From assembly GCA_934717895.1 (NCBI GenBank), contig CAKUZO010000053.1, forward strand, positions 1 through 12,154: a stretch of DNA of 12,154 nucleotides, given 5' to 3'. The DNA comes from an uncultured Candidatus Melainabacteria bacterium (GTDB taxonomy: Bacteria; Cyanobacteriota; Vampirovibrionia; Gastranaerophilales; Gastranaerophilaceae). Below, in pieces: positions 1-6,563 of the stretch. The notes beneath the pieces are model-generated. The model ran no database searches. It had not been told where the DNA came from and saw only the letters and a list, made by a program, of their open reading frames with translations. Within the stretch, counting starts at the first letter, position 1; every line of letters begins with the position of its first letter. Position numbers and translations under genes: made by a program.

Positions 1-119
1 CTCATTTGTACGGCTCGTGCTGCTCGCCTACAACTGAGCTGAAATCCATCTCTGGGAATTTTTTATACTTTGGTGTTTTTTTACTGGGAAATGAGAGTCT
101 TCGAACCACGAGATTTTTT
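1..119. repeat. Non-coding repeat unit, copy 1 (may extend left of the window)
   Basis: The first 77 bases are identical to those beginning at 163. The rest matches with two substitutions and one inserted A near 240-251, so the two copies have a 162-163 bp period. The unit folds well at its left end: 1-10 pairs with 29-38 (nine of ten positions), enclosing GGC 12-14 with GCC 26-28. Two longer-range matches also exist, CTCATTT 1-7 with AAATGAG 89-95 and CTCGTG 14-19 with CACGAG 107-112. These two cross each other, so they could be alternative folds or a pseudoknot. A reading frame crosses both copies only because the period is a multiple of three; I see no ribosome-binding site and do not call a gene. 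It could be a dispersed intergenic repeat, a structured RNA or a local duplication. The identity is directly visible; the function is unknown. Confidence 0.85.
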
Positions 120-162
120 TCGTGTTGCTCAAAATTCTGTGGTTTTACCATTTTATGGTACC
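120..162. repeat. Spacer between repeat copies, with a perfect 6-bp hairpin
   Basis: The spacer contains TACCAT (146-151) and ATGGTA (155-160) around a TTT loop. It also contains GTGGTT 139-144, complementary to AACCAC 104-109 in copy 1, and TCGTG 120-124, complementary to CACGA 107-111. Bases 120-131 resemble a decayed version of the segment at 13-25 (TCGTGTTGCTC against CTCGTGCTGCTC). The spacer may therefore belong to the repeat rather than being unrelated sequence. Confidence 0.5.
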
Positions 163-282
163 CTCATTTGTACGGCTCGTGCTGCTCGCCTACAACTGAG
201 CTGAAATCCATCTCTGGGAATTTTTTATACTTTGGTGTTCTTTTAACTGGAAAATGAGAGTCTTCGAACCACGAGAATTTTT
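163..282. repeat. Non-coding repeat unit, copy 2
   Basis: This is the second copy of the unit at 1-119, with the same inverted repeats: 163-172 with 191-200, 163-169 with 252-258, and 176-181 with 270-275. It differs by T to C at 240, an extra A at 245-246 and G to A near 251, and it diverges after about 277. It lies 60-70 bp upstream of the 88-aa gene, so it could sit in the promoter or leader region of that gene. No tRNA, IS end or ORF with a ribosome-binding site is recognisable in it. Confidence 0.85.
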
Positions 283-342
283 ATATATTGTTTATTTTTA
301 ATTTGTCTGGCAAAAAAAAATTTTTTGTGTTTTTATATGGGT

Positions 343-609
343 ATGAAAATTTCACCTGTTAGTTTCAAAAGCACATATACAGTTGATACTGGCTCCGCAC
401 AGTCAAAAACTCAAATTTTTACACTTGGAGCTCTTATGAATAATTTCTGGGTAAATTCTCCTCATGCAACTTTTATGAAAATAAAAAACTCAGGAGTATA
501 CAGCCATGTCGATATTAGCGTAAAAGATATTAAAGACGATGCATTTGAAAAAGTTATGAAAAATAATGGAATTTCATACAAGAAAAAGAACGCTCAAAAA
601 ACTTTTTAA
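343..609 (+). CDS. Small hypothetical protein (88 aa), probably lineage-specific
   Basis: I do not recognise a functional family. The protein begins MKISPVSFKSTYTVD. This matches the MKI...F-x-[A/S]-x-[Y/L] pattern also found at the N-terminus of the 705-aa protein at 8623-10740, which is why I choose ATG 343. ATG 337 (two codons longer) and a TTG at 325 are in frame but add nothing conserved. No clear Shine-Dalgarno sequence precedes any of the three, unlike most genes here. The protein has no cysteine, no signal peptide and no membrane span. The middle (about 22-60) alternates hydrophobic and polar residues as in a beta-rich fold, and the tail from residue 62 looks helical, then lysine-rich (YKKKNAQK). 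It converges on mnmG, 53 bp away. The gene is probably real because of the frame and the shared N-terminus; its role is unknown. Confidence 0.6.
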   Translation: MKISPVSFKSTYTVDTGSAQSKTQIFTLGALMNNFWVNSPHATFMKIKNSGVYSHVDISVKDIKDDAFEKVMKNNGISYKKKNAQKTF

Positions 610-659
610 ATAAAAACCTTAATGCATCGGGCTATTTTGTATTTATCAAACGTTCTTTT
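584..659. terminator. Long-loop inverted repeat between convergent genes (weak)
   Basis: AAAAGAACG (584-592) is the exact complement of CGTTCTTTT (651-659), with a 58-base loop that includes the stop of the 88-aa gene. The right arm carries a T-run, and the left arm gives one on the other strand. The element lies where the 88-aa gene and mnmG converge, so it could help terminate both. The loop is much longer than in a normal intrinsic terminator. Confidence 0.2.
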
Positions 660-662
660 AAA

Positions 663-2546
663 CTACAATCTTGCAACCTGATGACGTTCTAGCATTACCA
701 TCAAAATCGAAATATCTGCCGGTTTTACTCCACCAATTCTGGACGCCTGTGCAAGTGTTTTAGGTCTGATTTTAGTCAATTTATCTTTTGTTTCTGATGA
801 AATGTGTTCTATTTTTGAATAATCTATATCATCTGGAATTTTAAATTTATCAAGCTTACCGGCCTCTTTGACTTGCTGTTCCTGACGTTTCAAATAGCCA
901 TCATATTTTGTCAAAATCTCGACTTGTTCCGCAACATCAAACGGAATATCCAAATCACGAGTTTTTGCATCAAGTTCTTTAATAATATTATAGTCAATAT
1001 CCGGACGTTTCAAGAGTTCCGCAATCTTTATACCTCTATCCAAGCTTTGACCAACTTTTGCTAAAACACGATTAACTTCTTCCGTTGCAGAAATTTTTGC
1101 GTCCTTAATCCTTGCCATTTCTCGTTCAATAGCCTCTTGCTTATCTGTAAAGACTTTGTACTGAGTATCATCAATTAACCCAACTTTTTTACCAATAGGT
1201 GTAAGTCTTGCATCTGCATTATCTTGTCTTAAAAGCAACCTGTATTCAGAACGTGAAGTCAGCATTCTGTAAGGATCTTGAATATCTTTTGTAACCAAAT
1301 CATCAATAAGAGTTCCAATATACGAAGAACTGCGTGACAATTCCAAAAGTTCTGTATTATTCAAGTAATTATAAGCGTTAATTCCGGCGATAAGTCCTTG
1401 TGCAGCAGCTTCCTCATATCCGCTTGTACCATTAATTTGTCCACCAAAGAACAAACCCTTAATTTTTTTAGACATCAATGAGTGAGTCGTTTGAACAGCA
1501 GGAACATAATCGTATTCCACCGCATAAGCAGGTTTTATTACGTGCGCTTTTTCAAGTCCGGGAAGCGTTCTAAGCATCTTAACCTGAACATCAGCTGGCA
1601 AACTGCTTGAAAACCCTTGAATATAAACTTCATAAGTCCCCAAACCTTCCGGCTCAATAAAAATATGATGAGACGGGTTTTCTGAAAATCTAACAACTTT
1701 ATCCTCAATCGATGGACAATAACGAGGTCCGACACCGTGAATTAGCCCCTGAAACATTGGAGATTTATCTAAATTTTCTCTAATTATTTTATGAGTTTCT
1801 TCATTGGTTCTTGTTAAATAACAAGGATATTGCGGACGAACTGGTCTATTCGGTTTAAATGAATAAAAATGAAGAGTTTCATCACCCGGTTGCAAGTCCA
1901 TTTTTGAATAATCAATAGTTCGCTTGTCGACACGAGGTGGAGTGCCCGTTTTCAACTTTTTGATGTTTATGCCATGTTTAATTAATGATTCTGACAAGCC
2001 ATAAGCAGCTTTTTCGCCAAGTCTACCGGCACTATAAGAGCGAAGCCCCACAAAAATTCTTCCGTTTAGAGATGTTCCGGTCGTTAAAACAACGGCACCT
2101 GCCGAGTATTCAATTCCAAATTCATCAACAGCACCAACAATTCTATCGTTTTCAACCAACAAATCTGTAATACAAGCCTGTCTTACGTAAATATTTTCAT
2201 TATTCTCAATAATATTGCGCATGTAATCCATATATTGGCGTTTGTCAGATTGCGCACGCAAAGCTCGCACCGCCGGCCCTTTTGACGAATTCAGCATTTT
2301 CATCTGAATATAAGTTGCATCTGCAACTTCCCCCATAACACCACCAAGAGCATCAATTTCTCTAACCAAAGTTGATTTTGCAGGCCCGCCAATCGCAGGA
2401 TTACAAGGCATAAGTGCAATGTGTTCAACATTCAAAGTTGCAAGTAATACTTTTGCACCAAGTTTTGCACAAGAAATAGCGGCTTCACAGCCGGCATGAC
2501 CTGCACCGACTACAATTATATCGTATTTATTATTGAGGTAATTCAT
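663..2546 (-). CDS. mnmG: tRNA uridine-5-carboxymethylaminomethyl modification enzyme MnmG (GidA)
   Basis: MnmG is an FAD-dependent cytosolic enzyme. With MnmE it installs the (carboxymethyl)aminomethyl group on wobble U34 of certain tRNAs, using methylene-tetrahydrofolate, which keeps decoding of NNA/NNG codons accurate. The 627-aa length is normal. Residues 10-20 hold the dinucleotide-binding motif VVGAGHAGCEA. Residues 47-70 carry the first family signature (PCNPAIGGPAKS...REIDALGG). GPRYCPSIEDK lies in the middle, followed by the second signature GQINGTSGYEEAAAQG. The C-terminal helical domain ends with KTLAQASRIGGVKPADIS, which belongs to the part that contacts MnmE and tRNA. ATG 2546 is preceded by AGGA at the right distance and a TATAAT box further up. 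MnmE is not in this window. No lesions are seen. Confidence 0.97.
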   Translation of the reverse strand: MNYLNNKYDIIVVGAGHAGCEAAISCAKLGAKVLLATLNVEHIALMPCNPAIGGPAKSTLVREIDALGGVMGEVADATYIQMKMLNSSKGPAVRALRAQSDKRQYMDYMRNIIENNENIYVRQACITDLLVENDRIVGAVDEFGIEYSAGAVVLTTGTSLNGRIFVGLRSYSAGRLGEKAAYGLSESLIKHGINIKKLKTGTPPRVDKRTIDYSKMDLQPGDETLHFYSFKPNRPVRPQYPCYLTRTNEETHKIIRENLDKSPMFQGLIHGVGPRYCPSIEDKVVRFSENPSHHIFIEPEGLGTYEVYIQGFSSSLPADVQVKMLRTLPGLEKAHVIKPAYAVEYDYVPAVQTTHSLMSKKIKGLFFGGQINGTSGYEEAAAQGLIAGINAYNYLNNTELLELSRSSSYIGTLIDDLVTKDIQDPYRMLTSRSEYRLLLRQDNADARLTPIGKKVGLIDDTQYKVFTDKQEAIEREMARIKDAKISATEEVNRVLAKVGQSLDRGIKIAELLKRPDIDYNIIKELDAKTRDLDIPFDVAEQVEILTKYDGYLKRQEQQVKEAGKLDKFKIPDDIDYSKIEHISSETKDKLTKIRPKTLAQASRIGGVKPADISILMVMLERHQVARL

Positions 2547-2554
2547 ATTTCATA

Positions 2555-2580
2555 TTCCTAATCTTTACATTTCAATTATA
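2555..2580 (-). promoter_or_regulatory. mnmG promoter -10 box and ribosome-binding site
   Basis: On the minus strand a perfect TATAAT (2575-2580) lies 28 bp ahead of the mnmG start. AGGA (2556-2559) is centred about 11 bp ahead of ATG 2546, with a 9-nt spacer. No good -35 is found at 16-18 bp; the nearest is TTCAAG at 19 bp. An overlapping ATG 7 bp upstream is out of frame and not used. The -10 box fits a leader of roughly 20 nt. Confidence 0.5.
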
Positions 2581-2600
2581 GTACAAACAAATTGAATTCC

Positions 2601-2627
2601 TTGAATTTTTACTCAAATTGTTAATAT
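2601..2627 (+). promoter_or_regulatory. Possible promoter of the GH38 gene
   Basis: TTGAAT (2601-2606) is followed by TAATAT (2622-2627) with a 15-bp gap, a little short of ideal. It points toward the mannosidase-like gene and lies next to the mnmG promoter on the opposite strand, in the same divergent intergenic region. AT-rich DNA gives such matches by chance. Confidence 0.25.
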
Positions 2628-2664
2628 TTTGCCTTTTTCTGTGAAATATGTCAAAATGAAGATT

Positions 2665-4593
2665 ATGAAAAAAACAGTTATTGCGTATTTACACACCCAC
2701 TGGGACAGAGAATGGTATAGAGAGTTTGAAGTATTCAGACTTAGACTTTTGAGAGTCTTTGACAATGTTTTAGACTTGTTAGAACAGGGTAAAATCCCTT
2801 CATTTTATTTTGATGGACAAGTTAGTGCTTTACTTGATTATTTGGAGCTTAGACCTGAAAAAGAAGAACAAATACGTGATTTTATTGAGGCGAAAAAACT
2901 TTTTATTGGGCCTTGTTTTACTCTCGTAGACGAGTTTTTGACAGATAGAACTGCTTTTGAAAAAAACCTTGAAATAGGTATGAAAATATCAAAAAATTTC
3001 GGTTGTACAGATTTTATCGGCTATCTTGCTGACACATTTGGACATAGCCAAAATATTCCTAAAATCTTCAAACAATATGGAATTGATAAATGTGTGGTTT
3101 GGCGTGGTTGCGGCGATATTCCATCTGAATTCAAGTTTTGCGGAATTGACACTGTAAACCTTATCAGAGGCTATTTTATGGATATTTTTTCTGCACAAAT
3201 GACTATTGAACAAAAAGCAGAATGGCTTAAAGGAAATCTTGATAAAATAGCAGAAAAATCAGGTAAATATTTGCTTTTACCTATCGGTGCCGATCATTTA
3301 GGTGTGGAATGTGATATTTCAGAGCAAATTGAGCAAGTAAATAAATTGTTAGATGATTATGAAATCAAACTTTCAAATCCGTTTGAATATTTTGAACTTG
3401 TAAAAGATAATTTTTCACAATTTGAATGGAATGATGAACTGCGTGACAACAGTAAAACCTTTATCTTGCAAGGCTCTTACTCTGCCAGAACAAAGTTGAA
3501 ACAATACAATGTAAAATGTACGTATCTTTTAGAGCAAGCAAACAAATTGCAACAAAAATATGGTTCAAAATACAATTCCGCAATAGAATATGCATATAAG
3601 TTATTATTGAAAAACCAAGCGCACGACGGAATTTGTGGCTGTTCAACAGATTTAGTTCATAGAGAAAATATTACTCGCTATGAAAAGATTATTCAAGTTG
3701 CAAACACGATTATTGAAGAATTGAGGCTTGAACATAATTTTAAAACGCCTGTAATGCAAAGTCCCGAACTTTTGCCAGAATACAAGGTGATTTCAAAGCA
3801 TTTTGGGGTTGAAAATTCAATTCTTTATGACACTCAAAAAATTCCGATTACAGAAGATTTCAAAACAATTTACACGCTGAAACACGCACCAGCGATGGAA
3901 AAACAAGTCTATCTTGAAGTTAAAAACGGTAAGATTTTCGTAACTGATAATAACAAAAATAGAGTCCAAGTCGAATTTGTTCGATTTAAAGACGAAGGTG
4001 ACACGTACAACTTTGGTGCTGTTGAAGATGATTTGGGTGAAGTTGCAGAGGTTTACTCTTATAAAAACAACGTCATAAAAACGAGTTTTTTTGATATTCA
4101 AGTTGATTTTTCAAAACTTGTAAATTTCAAAATTGTCTGGGATAACAAATTAAAAAACCGTCTATGGCAAGCTCGATTTACACTAAAAAAAGCGATTACA
4201 GAAACATATTCCGAAGATATGAACACTATTATTAAGCGAGAATTTGATCCAAATTATGATATTCGGAAAAATCTTCCAAAAACGAAAGGGATTGAAGTTG
4301 CAACAAACTTTGCCCCAATGCAAAGATATGTTGGAGCACAAGGTTTTGGGATCATAACTCAGGGATTAACAGAATATGAAGTTTACAACAAATCCTTGTT
4401 AGTAACATTGTTACGCAGTACAGGTATAATTTCAAACCCACAAAACCCTTCTCGTTCAACACCGGCGGGACCGCCAATTGAAGTTGCGGAAGCTCAGCAG
4501 TTAGGAGAAAATATCGCAGAATTTTCAATCGGATTTTTTGATGCTGATAATTACAAAGAATTTCTTGAAGACATTTTCCCAAAAATGAGCTAA
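2665..4593 (+). CDS. GH38 alpha-mannosidase-like glycoside hydrolase (compact form)
   Basis: GH38 enzymes are zinc-dependent retaining alpha-mannosidases; bacterial members cut mannosides, N-glycan fragments or mannosylglycerate. The N-terminus reads HTHWDREWYREF, as in MngB-type enzymes. The likely zinc ligands are present: His and Asp of HWD (codons 2698 and 2704), Asp of LADTFGHS (3031, also the expected nucleophile) and His of QAHDGICG (3622). The C-terminal beta region is recognisable by GDTYNFG, NRLWQARF, and LLVTLLRSTG followed by GPP and LGEN. The 643-aa protein is well short of the usual ~850. Sequence appears to be missing between GDTYNFG and NRLWQARF, and the last ~100 residues are absent. 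No signal peptide is seen, so the enzyme is probably cytosolic. ATG 2665 starts MKKTVIAYLHTHWD; ATG 2656 and TTG 2629 are longer options, none with a good ribosome-binding site. The substrate cannot be assigned. Confidence 0.88.
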   Translation: MKKTVIAYLHTHWDREWYREFEVFRLRLLRVFDNVLDLLEQGKIPSFYFDGQVSALLDYLELRPEKEEQIRDFIEAKKLFIGPCFTLVDEFLTDRTAFEKNLEIGMKISKNFGCTDFIGYLADTFGHSQNIPKIFKQYGIDKCVVWRGCGDIPSEFKFCGIDTVNLIRGYFMDIFSAQMTIEQKAEWLKGNLDKIAEKSGKYLLLPIGADHLGVECDISEQIEQVNKLLDDYEIKLSNPFEYFELVKDNFSQFEWNDELRDNSKTFILQGSYSARTKLKQYNVKCTYLLEQANKLQQKYGSKYNSAIEYAYKLLLKNQAHDGICGCSTDLVHRENITRYEKIIQVANTIIEELRLEHNFKTPVMQSPELLPEYKVISKHFGVENSILYDTQKIPITEDFKTIYTLKHAPAMEKQVYLEVKNGKIFVTDNNKNRVQVEFVRFKDEGDTYNFGAVEDDLGEVAEVYSYKNNVIKTSFFDIQVDFSKLVNFKIVWDNKLKNRLWQARFTLKKAITETYSEDMNTIIKREFDPNYDIRKNLPKTKGIEVATNFAPMQRYVGAQGFGIITQGLTEYEVYNKSLLVTLLRSTGIISNPQNPSRSTPAGPPIEVAEAQQLGENIAEFSIGFFDADNYKEFLEDIFPKMS

Positions 4594-4597
4594 GTGC

Positions 4598-5587
4598 CTA
4601 ACTTAAAGCATCAATTAATTTGGGTAAAACATCAAAAACATCACCAACCAGACCAAAATCAGAATGTTCAAAAATTGGAGCATTAGAATCTTTATTTATT
4701 GCAATAATTTTATCGCTATCCTGCATTCCGACAATATGCTGTATTGCGCCAGAAATTCCACAAGCGATGTAAAGTTTTGGAGCAACTGTTTTTCCGGTTT
4801 GCCCAACTTGAACATCAACTGGCGCAAGCCCAATGTCAACAGCTCCACGGCTTGCAGCAATAACTCCACCAATAGTGTCTGCAAATTTTTTCAAAAGATC
4901 AAAACCATCAGAATTTTTCATTCCCTTGCCACCTGCCACAATAATATTTGCACTATCAAGCTCATTAATTGCTGATTTCATACTTTTTACAAAATCAACA
5001 AACTCAACTTTTCGTTGAATATTAGAGATATCAGGCTCTTTGTAAATAAATTCAGTATTTTTAACAATATTTTCTTTTAATGGTTTAAAAACTTTTGGTC
5101 TGACAGTTGCCATTTGAGGCAAAGTTTTACATAAAATCGTTGCCATCAATTGACCGCCAAACGTCGGACGAGTCGCAGCAAGCTTACCGTTTTCGTTAAT
5201 TTCTAATTCAATACAATCAGCCGTCAATCCGGTATGCAAAGAGGACGCCAATCTTGGTGCTAAGTCCCGACCCTGTGTTGTAGCTCCTACCAAAATAATC
5301 TCAGGTTGGATTTCCTCAATAATATCCAGTGCAACTTTTGAATACAACTCATTTGAATAATGAGTAAATCTGTCATTTTCAGCGATATAAACTTTGTCAA
5401 AACCAGAGTTTATAAAAGCTTTCTTATACACCTCTGCGGAGCCCTTTTTAGCAATTAGTAAGGCTGAAACACACGCTCCACCCAACTGTTGAGCCAAAGT
5501 TTGAGCCTTATTTGCCAATTCGAAAAGAACAGTGTGGAGATATCCATCTGCCGTAACTTCTGCATACAACAAAATATTATGACTCAT
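4598..5587 (-). CDS. etfA: Electron transfer flavoprotein alpha subunit
   Basis: EtfA pairs with EtfB in a soluble heterodimer that moves electrons between a flavin dehydrogenase and NADH, ferredoxin or a quinone reductase. In 329 aa the N-terminal alpha/beta domain (NILLYAE..., GATTQGRDLAPRLAS at 101-115) is followed by the FAD-binding domain. That domain contains AGGKGMKN (218-225), ASRGAVD (245-251), QVGQTGKTV (260-268), CGISGAIQHIVGM (276-288) and INKDSNAPIFEHSDFGLVGD (297-316), all family landmarks. I choose ATG 5587 over the TTG just upstream because AGAGGAG (5594-5600) sits 6 nt before it. The gene overlaps the end of etfB by 11 bp, so translation is probably coupled. The 3' end converges on the GH38 gene with 4 bp between stops and no hairpin terminator. 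Confidence 0.96.
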   Translation of the reverse strand: MSHNILLYAEVTADGYLHTVLFELANKAQTLAQQLGGACVSALLIAKKGSAEVYKKAFINSGFDKVYIAENDRFTHYSNELYSKVALDIIEEIQPEIILVGATTQGRDLAPRLASSLHTGLTADCIELEINENGKLAATRPTFGGQLMATILCKTLPQMATVRPKVFKPLKENIVKNTEFIYKEPDISNIQRKVEFVDFVKSMKSAINELDSANIIVAGGKGMKNSDGFDLLKKFADTIGGVIAASRGAVDIGLAPVDVQVGQTGKTVAPKLYIACGISGAIQHIVGMQDSDKIIAINKDSNAPIFEHSDFGLVGDVFDVLPKLIDALS

Positions 5588-6365
5588 CAATAGCTCCTCT
5601 CAAATCTTTAATTTCGTCTGCCAACTCATTTATATCTGATAAAATCACGCATTCAGAGCGTTTTTTGATAGGTCTAAAAGCTTTGCTGACAAAAGTCGGA
5701 GAACCTTTTATCCCAACATTTTCAGGAGACAAACCGATATCTTCCATAGACAATTTTTTAATTTGTACATTTTGAGCCTTTATAATTCCGTTAATTTTAG
5801 CTCTGGTTGGTTCAAAATCATTTTTCAGGACACAAATTAACGCCGGGAAATTGACTTTAACCGTTTCTGTACCATCTTCCAATTCCCGAGTGGCATACAA
5901 AGAACTTTCTTCAATTCTATCAATATCTTTAACATAAGTAACCTGTGGAATATCAAGCTGTGTTGCAATTCCGGAACCTGTTTGAGCAGTATCACCATCA
6001 ACAGCAAATTGTCCACAAATTATCAAATCAAAATCAGAAAATTTGGATTTAATTGCAGACGAAATTGTTTTTGCCGTTGCATAAGTATCTGCACCTGCAA
6101 ATTTTTTATCACAAATTAAAACTCCATTATCACAACCAACAGAAATCGCTTTTCTCAAAATCGTTTCAGCCTGACTTGGCCCCATTGTTAGAGTTGTAAT
6201 TTCGGTATCCGGAAGCTCATTTTTTATTTTAAGAGCAGCTTCTATCGCATAAATATCAAAAGGGTTGATGATACTTTCGACACCTTCCCTTTGGATAGTA
6301 TTATTTTCAGTCCACTTAATATCAGTTGTATCAGGAACTTGTTTTATGCAAACTAATATTTTCAT
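5577..6365 (-). CDS. etfB: Electron transfer flavoprotein beta subunit
   Basis: EtfB binds AMP or a second FAD and docks with EtfA. The 262-aa protein opens with MKILVCIKQVPDTTDIKW. It then has SIINPFDIYAIEAAL (31-45), LTMGPSQAE (59-67), FAGADTYATA (89-98) and DGDTAQTG (123-130), the nucleotide-binding loop. The INPFD / MGP / GADT / DGDTAQ run resembles Etf from anaerobic fermenters, where some members bifurcate electrons from NADH. That is family knowledge and not proof of bifurcation here. ATG 6365 has AAAGGA (6371-6376) 5 nt upstream, embedded in the end of the 58-aa gene, so the genes are co-transcribed. No acyl-CoA dehydrogenase, FixC/FixX or Rnf gene lies in the window, so the partner dehydrogenase is unknown. 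Confidence 0.95.
   Translation of the reverse strand: MKILVCIKQVPDTTDIKWTENNTIQREGVESIINPFDIYAIEAALKIKNELPDTEITTLTMGPSQAETILRKAISVGCDNGVLICDKKFAGADTYATAKTISSAIKSKFSDFDLIICGQFAVDGDTAQTGSGIATQLDIPQVTYVKDIDRIEESSLYATRELEDGTETVKVNFPALICVLKNDFEPTRAKINGIIKAQNVQIKKLSMEDIGLSPENVGIKGSPTFVSKAFRPIKKRSECVILSDINELADEIKDLRGAIDES
5594..5600 (-). promoter_or_regulatory. Strong ribosome-binding site deciding the etfA start
   Basis: AGAGGAG on the minus strand is 6 nt from ATG 5587 and only 3 nt from the in-frame TTG at 5590. The spacing favours the ATG. The site lies inside the last codons of etfB. Confidence 0.8.
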
Positions 6366-6374
6366 TAATATCCT

Positions 6375-6551
6375 TTATTTACGTTGAGATTTTTGTCTTG
6401 CATTTGTTTCTAACAAAGCATTATAAGCTAACATATATACAGAACATTTCTTAATGCTAGGTAAATACCAAGCACAACTCTCTAACGTACAAACCTTATC
6501 AATATCTGATCCGGCAGACATTAACGGACAATATGGAATATCTTTTGGCAT
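6375..6551 (-). CDS. 58-aa four-cysteine protein in the Etf operon (unrecognised)
   Basis: I translated this gene by hand from the minus strand; it is too short for common ORF cut-offs. It reads MPKDIPYCPLMSAGSDIDK..., with Cys at 8, 21, 26 and 36 (C-x12-C-x4-C-x9-C), one Trp at 28 and a basic tail (ARQKSQRK). Four cysteines among the first 36 residues and none afterwards suggest a small metal- or Fe-S-binding fold; this is inference. It is very likely real. ATG 6551 has AAGGAG (6560-6565) 8 nt upstream, overlapping the stop of the NfnA-like gene. Its own TAA (6375-6377) overlaps the AAAGGA that serves etfB. It is therefore locked between an NAD(P)H/FAD/[2Fe-2S] subunit and EtfBA, and may be an accessory subunit, electron carrier or assembly factor for them. 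No function can be assigned from sequence. Confidence 0.85.
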   Translation of the reverse strand: MPKDIPYCPLMSAGSDIDKVCTLESCAWYLPSIKKCSVYMLAYNALLETNARQKSQRK

Positions 6552-6563
6552 TGTTTTTTCTCC

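Noticed and set aside
95..113. tRNA-like TTCGAA segment (minus strand GGTTCGAAG) in both repeats
   Set aside because: The flanking 5-bp arms do not pair, and no acceptor stem, anticodon arm or CCA can be placed around it.
6..257. An 83-aa open frame through the repeat pair
   Set aside because: It stays open only because the 162-bp period is a multiple of three. The peptide is an internal repeat, there is no ribosome-binding site, and the DNA is dominated by inverted repeats.
1..283. CRISPR array
   Set aside because: There are only two units, far too long (about 119 bp) with a 43-bp gap, and no cas gene nearby.
2629..2664. N-terminal extension of GH38 from TTG 2629
   Set aside because: It adds residues before the conserved first strand, lacks a ribosome-binding site and overlaps the likely promoter.
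4664..4975. 103-aa plus-strand frame opposite etfA
   Set aside because: It is antisense to a well-conserved gene with no homology or ribosome-binding site. Similar antisense frames opposite mnmG, etfB, the oxidoreductase, GH38, the 705-aa gene and pnp were rejected for the same reason.
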